Below are positions 32,717 through 42,409 of a stretch of DNA of 64,000 nucleotides, in pieces. Made by a program: the position numbers and the translations under genes. Each line of letters starts with the position of its first letter. Positions within the stretch are counted from its first letter, which is position 1. The notes beneath the pieces were generated by a model. It saw only the letters and a list, made by a program, of their open reading frames with translations. It was not told where the DNA came from and made no database searches. Source of the DNA: Streptomyces coeruleorubidus (GTDB lineage Bacteria; Actinomycetota; Actinomycetes; Streptomycetales; Streptomycetaceae); contig NZ_CP118527.1 of assembly GCF_028885415.1 (NCBI RefSeq), positions 1,054,001 to 1,118,000 of the forward strand. The letters run 5' to 3'.

Positions 32717-33985
32717 TCAGGGCTGGGCCGTGCCCGTCGCCGCCGTGGTCGGTGCCTGCGGTCCGCTGCTTCCGAAGCGGACCCCCTTGGCCTCCTTGCC
32801 GATCGCGCTCAGCAGGATCACCACGGCCAGCGTGGGCACGATGGTCCATGCCATCGCCGACGGATACCCGTGGCGCTCGGCGAGGGCCTCCTGGATCGGC
32901 AGGTTGAGCGCGGCGATCAGGTTGCCGAGCTGGTACGTGACGCCCGGGTAGAAGCCCCGGACGGCGTCCGGGCTCATCTCGGTCAGATGGGCCGGGATGA
33001 CGCCCCAGGCTCCCTGCACGCACACCTGCATCAGGAAGGACGACAGCATCAGCCAGCCGACGGTCGTGGACAGCACGAAGAACGGCACCACGACCAGACC
33101 CCCGGTCGCCGCGATCATGATCGTCCGGCGTCGGCCCAGCCGCTCGGAGTACGCACCGAGCAGCACACCGCCGATCATGGCGCCGATGTTGTAGACCACG
33201 GCGATCGCGATGGAGGTGTTCGCGGACAGGTCCAGGCCCTTCTTCACGAAGGTCGGGTAGATGTCCTGCGTGCCGTGCGACATCCAGTTGAAGGCGGTCA
33301 TCAGCGCGACCAGGTACACGAAGCGCCGCAGCACCGCCGGGTTCTTGAACACCTGGTACGCGGGGGTGCGGTTGAGCCGGACGCTCTTCTCCCACACCTC
33401 GCTCTCCTTGACCCGGCTGCGCACCCACAGCGCGACCAGGGCGGGCAGCAAGCTGAAGGCGAACAGTCCCCGCCAGCCGAAGAAGGGCTCGATGACGAAG
33501 AACGCCACGGCGGCCAGCAGGTAGCCCAGCGAGTAGCCACTCTGCAACAGCCCCGACCAGAAGCCACGCCTGGAGGCCGGGATCTTCTCCATGGCCAGGG
33601 CCGCTCCCAGGCCCCACTCGCCGCCCATGCCGATGCCGTAGAGCAGGCGCAGCACCAGCAGCACGGTGTAGTCGGGCGCGAAGGCGCAGGCGAATCCGAC
33701 GATCGAGTAGAAGACGACGTCGACCATGAGCGGTATGCGGCGACCGCGGCGGTCCGCCCACATGCCGAAGAGCAGAGCACCGATCGGCCGCATCACCAGC
33801 GTCGCGGTGGTGAGGAAGGCCATGTCGGTCAGGGAGACATGGAAATCGTCGGCTATCTCGCTGTAGACGAGCACGACCAGGAAATAGTCGAACGCGTCCA
33901 TCGCCCAGCCGAGATAGGCGGCCAGGAAGGCGTTGCGCTGGTCTTTCGTCAGACCCGCTGCCTGCCCTTTCACGGTCTTCAGCAC
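32717..33985 (-). CDS. MFS transporter, SHS/aromatic-acid-type
   Basis: A 422-residue, 12-helix transporter. AYLGWAMDAFDYFLVVLVY in helix 1 carries the Asp-Ala-Phe-Asp motif of the sialate/lactate (SHS) and aromatic acid:H+ families, and FGMWADRRGRRIPL is the 2-3 loop motif; LLYGIGMGGEWGLGAALA is the typical helix 4. It likely takes up a carboxylate by proton symport. GTG 33985 is preceded by GGGAGG eight bases upstream. The IS630-family element ends 28 bases upstream of this start, so the native promoter has been pushed about 1.2 kb away. Transcription now probably depends on read-through from the co-oriented transposase gene or on a promoter in the IS. Confidence 0.8.
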   Translation of the reverse strand: MLKTVKGQAAGLTKDQRNAFLAAYLGWAMDAFDYFLVVLVYSEIADDFHVSLTDMAFLTTATLVMRPIGALLFGMWADRRGRRIPLMVDVVFYSIVGFACAFAPDYTVLLVLRLLYGIGMGGEWGLGAALAMEKIPASRRGFWSGLLQSGYSLGYLLAAVAFFVIEPFFGWRGLFAFSLLPALVALWVRSRVKESEVWEKSVRLNRTPAYQVFKNPAVLRRFVYLVALMTAFNWMSHGTQDIYPTFVKKGLDLSANTSIAIAVVYNIGAMIGGVLLGAYSERLGRRRTIMIAATGGLVVVPFFVLSTTVGWLMLSSFLMQVCVQGAWGVIPAHLTEMSPDAVRGFYPGVTYQLGNLIAALNLPIQEALAERHGYPSAMAWTIVPTLAVVILLSAIGKEAKGVRFGSSGPQAPTTAATGTAQP

Positions 33986-34012
33986 TGCGGCCTCCCAAGT
34001 TCGGAGCCGAGG

Positions 34013-35098
34013 CTAGTGTCCCGGTCCGGAGATCCTGTCGCAGTAGCGGCAGATGCGGTCGATGATCTGGTCTGCGGTCTTGGTCCACTTGAAGGGCCGG
34101 GCCTGCTCGTTCCAGGTCTTGATCCAGTCCTCGAGGGCGGTCTTGAGCTCGTCGAGTGAGCAGAACACGCCGCGTTCGAGGCAGCGCCGCTGTAGTTCGG
34201 CGAACCACCGCTCGACCTGGTTGATCCAGGACGAGTAAGTCGGGGTGAAATGCAGCTCGAACCGGGGATGGGCCAGAAGCCACTTGTGGACCACCGGCGC
34301 CTTGTGGGCGGAGAGGTTGTCGCAGATCACGTGGACCGCCAGGCCGGGATCGGTCTGGCGGTCGATCTCGTCGAGGAAGTCGCGGAAGTCCACGGCCCGG
34401 TGCTGCGCGGACAGCTTGCCGATCACCTTGCCGGTGGCGGTGTTCAGGGCGGCGAACAGGTCCACGGTGCCGTGCCGGACGTAGTCGAAGCTGCGCCGCT
34501 CGGGGATGCCCGGGACCATCGGCAGTACCGGAGCTGTCCGTTCCAGGGCCTGGATCTGCGGCTTCTCGTCGACCGCGAAGACGGCCGCGTTCGCCGGCGG
34601 GGCGAGATACAGCCCGACCACGTCACGGATCTTGTCGATCAGCAGCGGGTCCGGAGAGATCTTGAAGGTCTCCGTGCGCCAGGGCTGCAGCCCGAAGGCC
34701 CGCCAGATCCGCAGCACACTCGTCGGTGAGATCCCCACCCGCCGGGCCAACTCCCGCTTCGACCAGTGGGTGGCGCCTTCGGGCACCTCTTCCAGCGTGC
34801 GCACCACCACCTCTTCCACCTGGGCGTCGGTGATGGTGCGGGGCACGCCGGGACGCAGCTCGTCGGACAGACCATCGAGACGGCGTTGCAGAAATCTGGT
34901 CCGCCACCGGCTCACGGTCCCCCGATCAGTGTCCAGCCGCGCGGCCACCGCGGTGTTGTTCAGCCCGTCCGCGCACGCCAGCACGATCCGTGCCCGCTTG
35001 GCCAGACCCTGCGCGGTTGTCCGCCGTTTGGCCCACCCCTGCAACACCAGCCGCTCGTCCTCGGATAACACCAGCGGTTGCAGCCTGCTGTCCCCCAT
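34013..35098 (-). CDS. IS630-family transposase
   Basis: The intact 361-residue product combines an N-terminal helix-turn-helix (NNTAVAARLDTDRGTVSRWRTRFL), a linker winged helix (HWSKRELARRVGISPTSVLRI) and a DDE catalytic domain: first Asp in VFAVDEKPQIQAL, second in VHVICDNLSAHK and the Glu in SSWINQVERWF. These are the IS630 signatures. The stop codon TAG is formed by the element's own terminal CTAG at 34013-34016. Because the gene is complete, the element may still be mobile. It is co-oriented with the downstream MFS gene. Confidence 0.92.
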   Translation of the reverse strand: MGDSRLQPLVLSEDERLVLQGWAKRRTTAQGLAKRARIVLACADGLNNTAVAARLDTDRGTVSRWRTRFLQRRLDGLSDELRPGVPRTITDAQVEEVVVRTLEEVPEGATHWSKRELARRVGISPTSVLRIWRAFGLQPWRTETFKISPDPLLIDKIRDVVGLYLAPPANAAVFAVDEKPQIQALERTAPVLPMVPGIPERRSFDYVRHGTVDLFAALNTATGKVIGKLSAQHRAVDFRDFLDEIDRQTDPGLAVHVICDNLSAHKAPVVHKWLLAHPRFELHFTPTYSSWINQVERWFAELQRRCLERGVFCSLDELKTALEDWIKTWNEQARPFKWTKTADQIIDRICRYCDRISGPGH

Positions 35099-35202
35099 TC
35101 CTCCAGCAGACCGCAGCCGCCAGCCGCTGTCACCGCCCGAGCCGAAATCTGAAACGAACCACGACTCACGTGGCGAGACGTGAACTCAAGACCAGATCAC
35201 TA
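34014..35202 (-). mobile_element. IS630-family insertion sequence
   Basis: The element of about 1.19 kb is bounded at both ends by CTAG, whose TA is the duplicated target expected for IS630/Tc1-type elements. The inward ends TAGTGTCCCGGTCCGGAGAT (left) and TAGTGATCTGGTCTTGAGTT (right) agree at about 14 of 20 positions. It holds one intact transposase gene and no passenger gene. It sits between the MFS gene and a MerR gene. Confidence 0.8.
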
Positions 35203-35266
35203 GGCACGGAACACCGGGAATCGGGCAAAGCACGAACCACGATTGGGCCAAGAGGGCCGACGCCCC

Positions 35267-35695
35267 TTACCTTCCGGGAACTCGCCTGCCCGGCGCCGCG
35301 ACACCGCCGGACGCCGCGGCGTCGAGGAGGCGGCGGAAGGTGGGGCATTCCATGTGGCTCGGCGCTGGGCACGCGGCGGCGTGGCGCAGGGAGTCGCGCA
35401 GGACGCCCAGTTCGCGGATCCTGTTGTCCAGTTCGTCCGCCTTGGCCGCCAGCATCTGCCGGTCGATACGCGGCTGCCCGTCCGGCGCGAACATGAGCGC
35501 GATCTCGTCGAGCGAGAACCCGGCCGTCCGCCCCAGCGCGATCAACGCCAGCCGCTCCAGTACACCGGGGTCGTACTGACGGCGCAGGCCTCGCCGGCCG
35601 GTCGAGGAGATCAGCCCTTTCTCCTCGTAGAAGCGCAGGGTCGATGCCGGGACCCCGGCGCGGCGCGCCACTTCGGCGATGTCCAGTTCTGCCAT
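35267..35695 (-). CDS. MerR-family transcriptional regulator
   Basis: The 142-residue product has a MerR winged helix-turn-helix (LDIAEVARRAGVPASTLRFYEEKGLI, GLRRQYDPGVLERLALI), the GFSLDEIALMF linker and a dimerisation coiled coil (RQMLAAKADELDNRIREL). The C-terminus has CPAPSHMECPTF, only two Cys residues, so the four-Cys iron-sulphur site of SoxR is absent. A SoxR-box-like dyad lies just upstream, in the gap it shares with a divergent methyltransferase gene. It probably senses a small molecule through its C-terminal region. ATG 35695 has a short AAGG site. Confidence 0.85.
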   Translation of the reverse strand: MAELDIAEVARRAGVPASTLRFYEEKGLISSTGRRGLRRQYDPGVLERLALIALGRTAGFSLDEIALMFAPDGQPRIDRQMLAAKADELDNRIRELGVLRDSLRHAAACPAPSHMECPTFRRLLDAAASGGVAAPGRRVPGR

Positions 35696-35705
35696 TCTGC
35701 CTTGA

Positions 35706-35723
35706 CCTCAAGTCGACTTGAAG
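35706..35723. promoter_or_regulatory. MerR-family operator resembling the SoxR box
   Basis: CCTCAAGTCGACTTGAAG contains a 14-bp perfect palindrome TCAAGTCGACTTGA. It matches the CCTCAAG...CTTGAGG form of SoxR boxes except for one base. It lies between the divergent MerR and methyltransferase genes and overlaps TTGACC (35702-35707), a possible -35 element for the latter. Confidence 0.7.
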
Positions 35724-35774
35724 TAGAACGCTGTCATCCCGGTACGACGAAGGCAACCAGAAGGAGAGAAAGCC

Positions 35775-36635
35775 ATGGACGCTGCGCGCAGGGCCGACGA
35801 CGAGCAGACAGCCCGCTGGAAAGGGCCCGCCGGTCACGCCTGGGGCGAGCTGAAGGGAGTGCTGGACGCGATGTTCAGGCCCATCGAGGAGCTCCTCGTC
35901 GATGCCGTCGCCGCCGAACAGGCGCGGCACGTGCTCGAGGTCGGCTGCGGTACGGGCGGCCTCACGCTGTCCGTGGCGCGACGGCTCGGCCCGGGGGGTC
36001 ACTGTGTCGGCATCGACATCTCCGAATCGATGATCAGCACGGCCCGGGAGTACGCCGAACAGGAGGACGTACCGGCGTCGTTCGTCTGCGACGACGCACA
36101 GGACCACGCCTTCGACCCCGGCGCCTTCGACGCCGTCATCTCGCGGTTCGGCGTCATGTTCTTCCCTGATCCCGTCCGGGCCTTCGCCAACCTCCGGCGC
36201 GCCGTCAGGGACGAGGGCGCGCTGCGGTGCGTCGTCTGGCGCGATCCGGCCGAGAACCCGTTCATGACGACGGCCCAGCGCGCCGCGTCACCGCTGCTCC
36301 CGGACCTGCCCGTCCGCCGCCCCGACGAGCCGGGACAGTTCGCCTTCGCGGACGCGGACAAGGTCCGGCGCATCCTGACGGAGAGCGGCTGGGCCGGGAT
36401 CGACATCCGGCCGGTCGACGTGACCTGCACCCTGCCCGAGAAGGAACTCGTCCGTTACTTCACCCGGCTCGGTCCGGTGGGCTTGTACCTGCCCGAGGTG
36501 GACGAGCAGACCCGCGGACGGGTCGTGGAGACGGTCCGTGCCGCCTTCGAGCCCTTCGTGCACGGGCCGGAAGTCCGCTTCACCGCGGCCTGTTGGACGG
36601 TCGGCGCCCGAGCCTCGACAGCGAAATTTTCGTGA
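35775..36635 (+). CDS. Class I SAM-dependent methyltransferase
   Basis: The product is 286 residues. Motif I VLEVGCGTGGLTL binds SAM; the acidic residue after strand 2 is in CVGIDISESM; motif post-I/II is FDAVISRFGVMFFPDP and the motif III region is LRRAVRDEGALRCVVW. The fold resembles UbiE/Coq5-like small-molecule methyltransferases. The substrate is not evident. AAGGAG sits nine bases before ATG 35775. It is divergent from the MerR gene and is the likely target of that regulator. Confidence 0.85.
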   Translation: MDAARRADDEQTARWKGPAGHAWGELKGVLDAMFRPIEELLVDAVAAEQARHVLEVGCGTGGLTLSVARRLGPGGHCVGIDISESMISTAREYAEQEDVPASFVCDDAQDHAFDPGAFDAVISRFGVMFFPDPVRAFANLRRAVRDEGALRCVVWRDPAENPFMTTAQRAASPLLPDLPVRRPDEPGQFAFADADKVRRILTESGWAGIDIRPVDVTCTLPEKELVRYFTRLGPVGLYLPEVDEQTRGRVVETVRAAFEPFVHGPEVRFTAACWTVGARASTAKFS

Positions 36636-36686
36636 GGCCCGGCCCCCTTCCGGGAGCGCGGACGCCCGGCGCATAGTGAGATCACG

Positions 36687-37397
36687 ATGACGCCGAAGAA
36701 AGCCCTGGTGGTCCGCGGCGGCTGGGAAGGGCACCAGCCGGTCGAGGCAACGGAACTGTTCCTGCCCTTCCTGCGAAGCAACGGATATGCCGTCCGGGTC
36801 GAGGAGTCGACCGACGTCTACGCCGACGCCGCCGAGATGGCCGGCACCGACCTGATCGTGCAGTGCGTCACGATGTCGGAGATCACGCGCGAGCAGCTGG
36901 CGGGGCTGAGCTCCGCGGTCGTGGCCGGCACCGGGTTCACCGGCTGGCACGGCGGCATCGCCGACTCGTTCCGCGCCTCCTCCGACTATCTCCACCTGGT
37001 GGGAGGGCAGTTCGCCACGCACCCGGGGAAGGAACCGTGCGAGCGCCGGGGCGGACCGGAGGACAACTTCCTGCCGCACACCATCACCCTCACCGAGGCC
37101 GGCCGCGAGCACCCCGTCACCGCGGGCATCGAGGACTTCGAGCTGCACACCGAGCAGTACTGGGTGCTCCACGACGACCTCATCGACGTCCTGGCCACCA
37201 CCACGCACCCCACCCGGCCGTGGGAGCCCTGGCACCGGCCGGTCACCTCACCGGCGGTCTGGACGCGCCGGTGGGGCGCCGGGCGGATCGTGGTGACGAC
37301 GCCGGGGCACAGCCTCGACGTGCTGGAGAACCCCGCCGTCCGCACCATCATCGAGAGGGGCATGCTGTGGGCGACGCGCACCGCATCGGCGTCGTAG
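36687..37397 (+). CDS. ThuA-like domain protein (trehalose/sugar utilisation type)
   Basis: The product is 236 residues of the ThuA class of glutamine-amidotransferase-like folds: KKALVVRGGWEGHQP at the start, VAGTGFTGWHGGIADSFR (the conserved WHGG), GGQFATHPG and TEQYWVLHDDLIDVLATT. ThuA proteins act in disaccharide oxidation pathways with dehydrogenases, though their reaction is not well defined. The gene overlaps the following Gfo/Idh/MocA oxidoreductase gene by 31 bases, so the two are translationally coupled. It is 51 bases after the methyltransferase gene and may share its transcript. Confidence 0.83.
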   Translation: MTPKKALVVRGGWEGHQPVEATELFLPFLRSNGYAVRVEESTDVYADAAEMAGTDLIVQCVTMSEITREQLAGLSSAVVAGTGFTGWHGGIADSFRASSDYLHLVGGQFATHPGKEPCERRGGPEDNFLPHTITLTEAGREHPVTAGIEDFELHTEQYWVLHDDLIDVLATTTHPTRPWEPWHRPVTSPAVWTRRWGAGRIVVTTPGHSLDVLENPAVRTIIERGMLWATRTASAS

Positions 37398-38509
37398 GGC
37401 TCGGAGTCATCTCCCGCGCGTATCTGGACACGCTGGCCGGTCACCCCGCCGTGCGCGTGACCACGGTCGCCGACCTCGACGCCTCCCGGTCGGCCGCGGT
37501 CGCCGCCGAACTGCCCGGCGTGCGGGCGCTGACCGTCGAGGAGCTGCTGAGCAGCCCGGACGTGGACACGGTGCTGAACCTCACCACCCCCGGGGCGCAC
37601 GCCGAAATCGCCCTCGGTGCCATCGGTCACGGCAAGAACGTCTACGGGGAGAAACCGCTCGCCGCCACGCTCGACGACGCCCACGCCGTCATGGCGGCCG
37701 CCGCGCGGGCGGGCGTCGGTGTGGGGTGCGCGCCGGACACCGTGCTGGGCACGGGGGTTCAGACGGCGCGGGCGGCCCTGGCGGCGGGGAGCATCGGACG
37801 CCCCCTGTTCGCCTCGGCCGTGATGGTCACCCCGGGCCACGAACGCTGGCACCCGCACCCCGACTTCTACTACACCGAGGGCGGCGGCCCCCTGCTGGAC
37901 ATGGGGCCGTACTACCTCTCCTCCCTCGTCCATCTGCTGGGTCCGGTGCGGGCCGTGACGGGGGCGTCCAGCCGGCTGCGCGCCGAGCGGGTCATCGGTT
38001 CCGGCCCGCGTGCGGGAGAGCGGATACCGGTGGAGGTGGACAGCCATGTCTCCGGTGTGCTGGAGCACGTGGGCGGGACGCTGACGACGATCACGACGAG
38101 CTTCGACGGGGTGGCCACCACGGCGTCCCCGATCGAGGTCCACGGCGAGCTGGGAACCCTCGCCGTCCCGGACCCGAACCGCTTCGACGGCGACGTACGG
38201 CTCTTCGGACTCGGCGACACCCAGTGGCGCCCACTCCCGCCGTCCGCGGGCTACGTCGACGGCGCACGGGGCGTCGGGCTGCTCGACTTCATCGCCGCCG
38301 ACGGGCAGCGGGCACCGCGCGCGAGCGGTGAACTCGCCCTGCACGTACTGGAGACGATGACCGCGCTCCTGCGTTCGTCGGCCGAGGGACGGCGGATCGA
38401 GCTGACGACGTCGGCGCAGCCGCCCGCTCCCGTCCCGCTGACGGCCGCCGAGGAGTGGTCAGGCGCCGCCGAGGAGTGGGGCGGCCAGGCCGCGCCCAGC
38501 CCCGCGTGA
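37367..38509 (+). CDS. Gfo/Idh/MocA-family NAD(P)-dependent oxidoreductase
   Basis: The 380-residue product starts at GTG 37367 with GAGAGGGG upstream, inside the end of the ThuA gene. The Rossmann domain has RIGVVGLGVISRAYL (Gly-x-Gly-x-x-Ser), the VADLDAS acidic end of strand 2 and the catalytic-site motif YGEKPLAATLDDA (Glu-Lys-Pro). The C-terminal domain has YTEGGGPLLDMGPYYLSSLVHLLGP, with the conserved Asp-Met-Gly and His. It should oxidise or epimerise a cyclic sugar or polyol. Together with ThuA it resembles the ThuA/ThuB-like disaccharide oxidation pairs. The last 30 residues (AAEEWSGAAEEWGGQ) are a low-complexity tail. Confidence 0.85.
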   Translation: MGDAHRIGVVGLGVISRAYLDTLAGHPAVRVTTVADLDASRSAAVAAELPGVRALTVEELLSSPDVDTVLNLTTPGAHAEIALGAIGHGKNVYGEKPLAATLDDAHAVMAAAARAGVGVGCAPDTVLGTGVQTARAALAAGSIGRPLFASAVMVTPGHERWHPHPDFYYTEGGGPLLDMGPYYLSSLVHLLGPVRAVTGASSRLRAERVIGSGPRAGERIPVEVDSHVSGVLEHVGGTLTTITTSFDGVATTASPIEVHGELGTLAVPDPNRFDGDVRLFGLGDTQWRPLPPSAGYVDGARGVGLLDFIAADGQRAPRASGELALHVLETMTALLRSSAEGRRIELTTSAQPPAPVPLTAAEEWSGAAEEWGGQAAPSPA

Positions 38510-38528
38510 TCCGGTGATGCCGCGGCGG

Positions 38529-40007
<1,479 letters not shown>

Positions 40008-40057
40008 GTACGCTCCCGAGTTCCCTCGGCGGATGGCTCTCGTCCCAGCGTCGCACC

Positions 40058-40086
40058 TTGTCGTGGTGCCCGCACCCACCTAGCCT
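40058..40086 (+). promoter_or_regulatory. Vegetative-type promoter of a leaderless MFS gene
   Basis: TTGTCG (40058-40063), a 17-base spacer and TAGCCT (40081-40086) form a good HrdB-type promoter. The GTG start at 40093 lies six bases after the -10, so transcription should begin at or next to the start codon, and there is no ribosome site. Confidence 0.7.
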
Positions 40087-40092
40087 GAGTTT

Positions 40093-41301
40093 GTGCCGCA
40101 AATAAACAAATCCCGAACGCACAGTGCCGTGCCGGGCAACGGCAACTCCCTCACCCGACTCCGCACGGCGATCACCGTCTTCTTCGCCCTCGACGGCTTC
40201 GTCTTCGCCGGCTGGGTCGTGCGCATCCCCGCCATCAAGGAACAGACGGACGCCTCCGCCAGCGCCCTCGGCCTCGCCCTCCTGGGCGTCTCCGCCGGAG
40301 CCGTCGTCACCATGATCCTCACCGGCCGCCTGTGCCGCCGCTACGGCAACCACCGGGTCACCGTCACCTGCGCCGTCCTGCTCTCCCTCAGCGTCGCCCT
40401 GCCCCCGCTGACCCACTCGGCCCTCGCGCTCGGTCTCGTCCTGCTGGTGTTCGGCGCCGCGTACGGCGGGATCAACGTCGCCTTCAACAGCGCCGCCGTG
40501 GACCTCGTGGCCGCGATGCGGCGGCCGATCATGCCGAGCTTCCACGCCGCGTTCAGCCTGGGCGGCATGATCGGCGCGGGGGTGGGCGCCCTCGTCGCGG
40601 GATCCCTCTCCCCCACCCGGCACCTGCTGCTGCTCACCGTCGTCGGACTGCTCGTGACCGCCGTGGCGGGCCCCACGCTCCTGCGGCAGAAGCCGCCGGT
40701 GCCGCCGGAACGGGAACGGCCCGCGGAGGGCGCCGCCCCGCGCCGCCTGGACGGCCGCACCCGGGGACTCGTGCTCGTCTTCGGCCTGATCGCGGGGTGC
40801 ACCGCGTTCGGCGAGGGGGCGCTGGCCGACTGGGGCGCCCTGCACCTCGAAGAGGACCTGGGCGCCTCGCCGGGTGCCGCGGCCATCGGCTACGCCTGCT
40901 TCGCGCTCGCCATGACGGTGGGCCGCCTGACCGGCACGACGCTCCTGGAGCGTCTGGGGCGGACCCGGACCGTCGTGGCGGGCGGTGCCACGGCGGCGGC
41001 CGGGATGCTGCTCGGCTCACTCGCCCCCGCCCTGTGGGCCGCCCTGCTCGGGTACGCGGTCACGGGCATCGGCCTGGCGAACCTCTTCCCCGTGGCCGTG
41101 GAACGCGCGGGCGCGCTCGCCGGCCCCAGCGGAGTCGCCACCGCCTCCACGCTGGGTTACGGCGGCATGCTGCTGGGGCCGCCCGCCATCGGCTTCATGG
41201 CGGACTGGTTCTCCCTTCCGGCCGCGCTCACCAGCGTGGCGATCCTTGCCGCCGTGGCCGCGCTCATCGGTGTCGCGACGCGCCGCGCCGCGGCGCGCTG
41301 A
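40093..41301 (+). CDS. MFS transporter
   Basis: The 402-residue, 12-helix protein starts at a GTG that is probably the first codon of a leaderless mRNA. FFALDGFVFAGWVVRIPAIKE opens helix 1 and LCRRYGNHR is the 2-3 loop. The sequence PSFHAAFSLGGMIGAGVGAL in helix 5 and AFGEGALADWGALHL are typical of a small MFS group related to fucose permease/YbjJ-like proteins. The transported compound is unknown. It is divergent from the GCS2 ligase gene, whose start is 85 bases away. Confidence 0.8.
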   Translation: MPQINKSRTHSAVPGNGNSLTRLRTAITVFFALDGFVFAGWVVRIPAIKEQTDASASALGLALLGVSAGAVVTMILTGRLCRRYGNHRVTVTCAVLLSLSVALPPLTHSALALGLVLLVFGAAYGGINVAFNSAAVDLVAAMRRPIMPSFHAAFSLGGMIGAGVGALVAGSLSPTRHLLLLTVVGLLVTAVAGPTLLRQKPPVPPERERPAEGAAPRRLDGRTRGLVLVFGLIAGCTAFGEGALADWGALHLEEDLGASPGAAAIGYACFALAMTVGRLTGTTLLERLGRTRTVVAGGATAAAGMLLGSLAPALWAALLGYAVTGIGLANLFPVAVERAGALAGPSGVATASTLGYGGMLLGPPAIGFMADWFSLPAALTSVAILAAVAALIGVATRRAAAR

Positions 41302-41383
41302 TCCTTCCACGACCCCGACCACTGACACGTGCATACGGATGCGGGCCGGGCCACAGCCAATCACGTCCACGGCCAGGTGATCC

Positions 41384-41403
41384 GTACCCCGGCATCGGGG
41401 TAC
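41384..41403 (+). terminator. Small inverted repeat between MFS and SDR genes
   Basis: GTACCCCG-GCAT-CGGGGTAC has perfect 8-bp arms. It lies 83 bases after the MFS stop and 71 before the SDR start and could be a terminator or an operator for the SDR gene. Confidence 0.45.
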
Positions 41404-41474
41404 CCGGGGCCGAGCCCGTTGTGATCACCGGGTGTGGTCACCGGGCCGTACGCCATGGACAAGGAGGCAGACCC

Positions 41475-42353
41475 GTGACCGATCAGCAGCACCCCGGCGA
41501 CCAGCACCCCACCCCGGAGTTTCCCTCCCAGGACCAGCCGCACCCAGGCTGGACCGGCCCCATGGACCCGCCCCCGGACCACGGTGAGAAGTCCTACCGG
41601 GGCAGCGGCCGGCTGACCGACCGCAAGGCCGTGATCACCGGCGGCGACTCCGGGATCGGCCGTGCGGTCGCCCTGGCGTTCGCCCGGGAGGGAGCCGACG
41701 TGATCTTCACCCACCTGGACGACGAGAAGGACGACGCCGCCGAGACCGCCCGGCTGGTCGAGGAGGCCGGACGGCGTGCCGTACCCGTCTCGTGCGACGT
41801 ACGGGAGGAGGAGAACTGCCGGGCGCTGATCGACCGTGCCGTCGCGGAGTTCGGCCGGATCGACGTCCTGGTGAACAACGCGGCGTACCAGATGTCGCAG
41901 CCCGACGGCATCGAGGCGATCTCCACCGAGCAGTTCGACCGGGTGCTGCGCACCAACCTGTACGGCATGTTCTGGCTGTGCAAGCTGGCCCTGCCGCACA
42001 TCCCGGAGGGCGGCAGCATCATCAACTCCACCTCGGTGCAGGCCTACAAGCCCAGTCCGCATCTGCTGGACTACGCGACGACCAAGGGCGCGATCGTCAC
42101 CTTCACGCAGGGGCTGGCGCAGATGGTGATCGACAAGGGCGTCCGCGTCAACGCCGTGGCGCCCGGCCCGGTGTGGACGCCGCTCATCCCGGCGACGATG
42201 CCGGACACCCGGACGTTCGGCGAGCAGGCGCCCATCGGGCGGCCCGCGCAGCCGGCCGAGATGGCTCCGGCGTATGTCTTCCTCGCCTCACAGGACGCGT
42301 CGTACATCACCGCAGAGATCGTCAACGCAACCGGCGGCACACCGCTTCCGTAG
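41475..42353 (+). CDS. Short-chain dehydrogenase/reductase (general-stress-protein-39-like)
   Basis: A 292-residue SDR with a 45-residue Pro/His/Gln-rich N-terminal extension (HPGDQHPTPEF), as in YghA/GSP39-type stress dehydrogenases. The cofactor motif is TGGDSGIGRA (residues 55-64), NNAA is at 134-137, and the catalytic set is Ser187, Tyr200 and Lys204 (YATTK). FLASQDASYITAEIVNATGG is the usual C-terminus. It reduces or oxidises a carbonyl/alcohol with NAD(P)(H); the substrate is unknown. GTG 41475 follows AAGGAGG (41461-41467) at seven bases, one of the best ribosome sites in the window. Confidence 0.87.
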   Translation: MTDQQHPGDQHPTPEFPSQDQPHPGWTGPMDPPPDHGEKSYRGSGRLTDRKAVITGGDSGIGRAVALAFAREGADVIFTHLDDEKDDAAETARLVEEAGRRAVPVSCDVREEENCRALIDRAVAEFGRIDVLVNNAAYQMSQPDGIEAISTEQFDRVLRTNLYGMFWLCKLALPHIPEGGSIINSTSVQAYKPSPHLLDYATTKGAIVTFTQGLAQMVIDKGVRVNAVAPGPVWTPLIPATMPDTRTFGEQAPIGRPAQPAEMAPAYVFLASQDASYITAEIVNATGGTPLP

Positions 42354-42409
42354 CGCCCCCCTGGAAAATTCCGGCGCTTGGAGCGTGCTCCATACGGCAG
42401 ACTCGCGCC

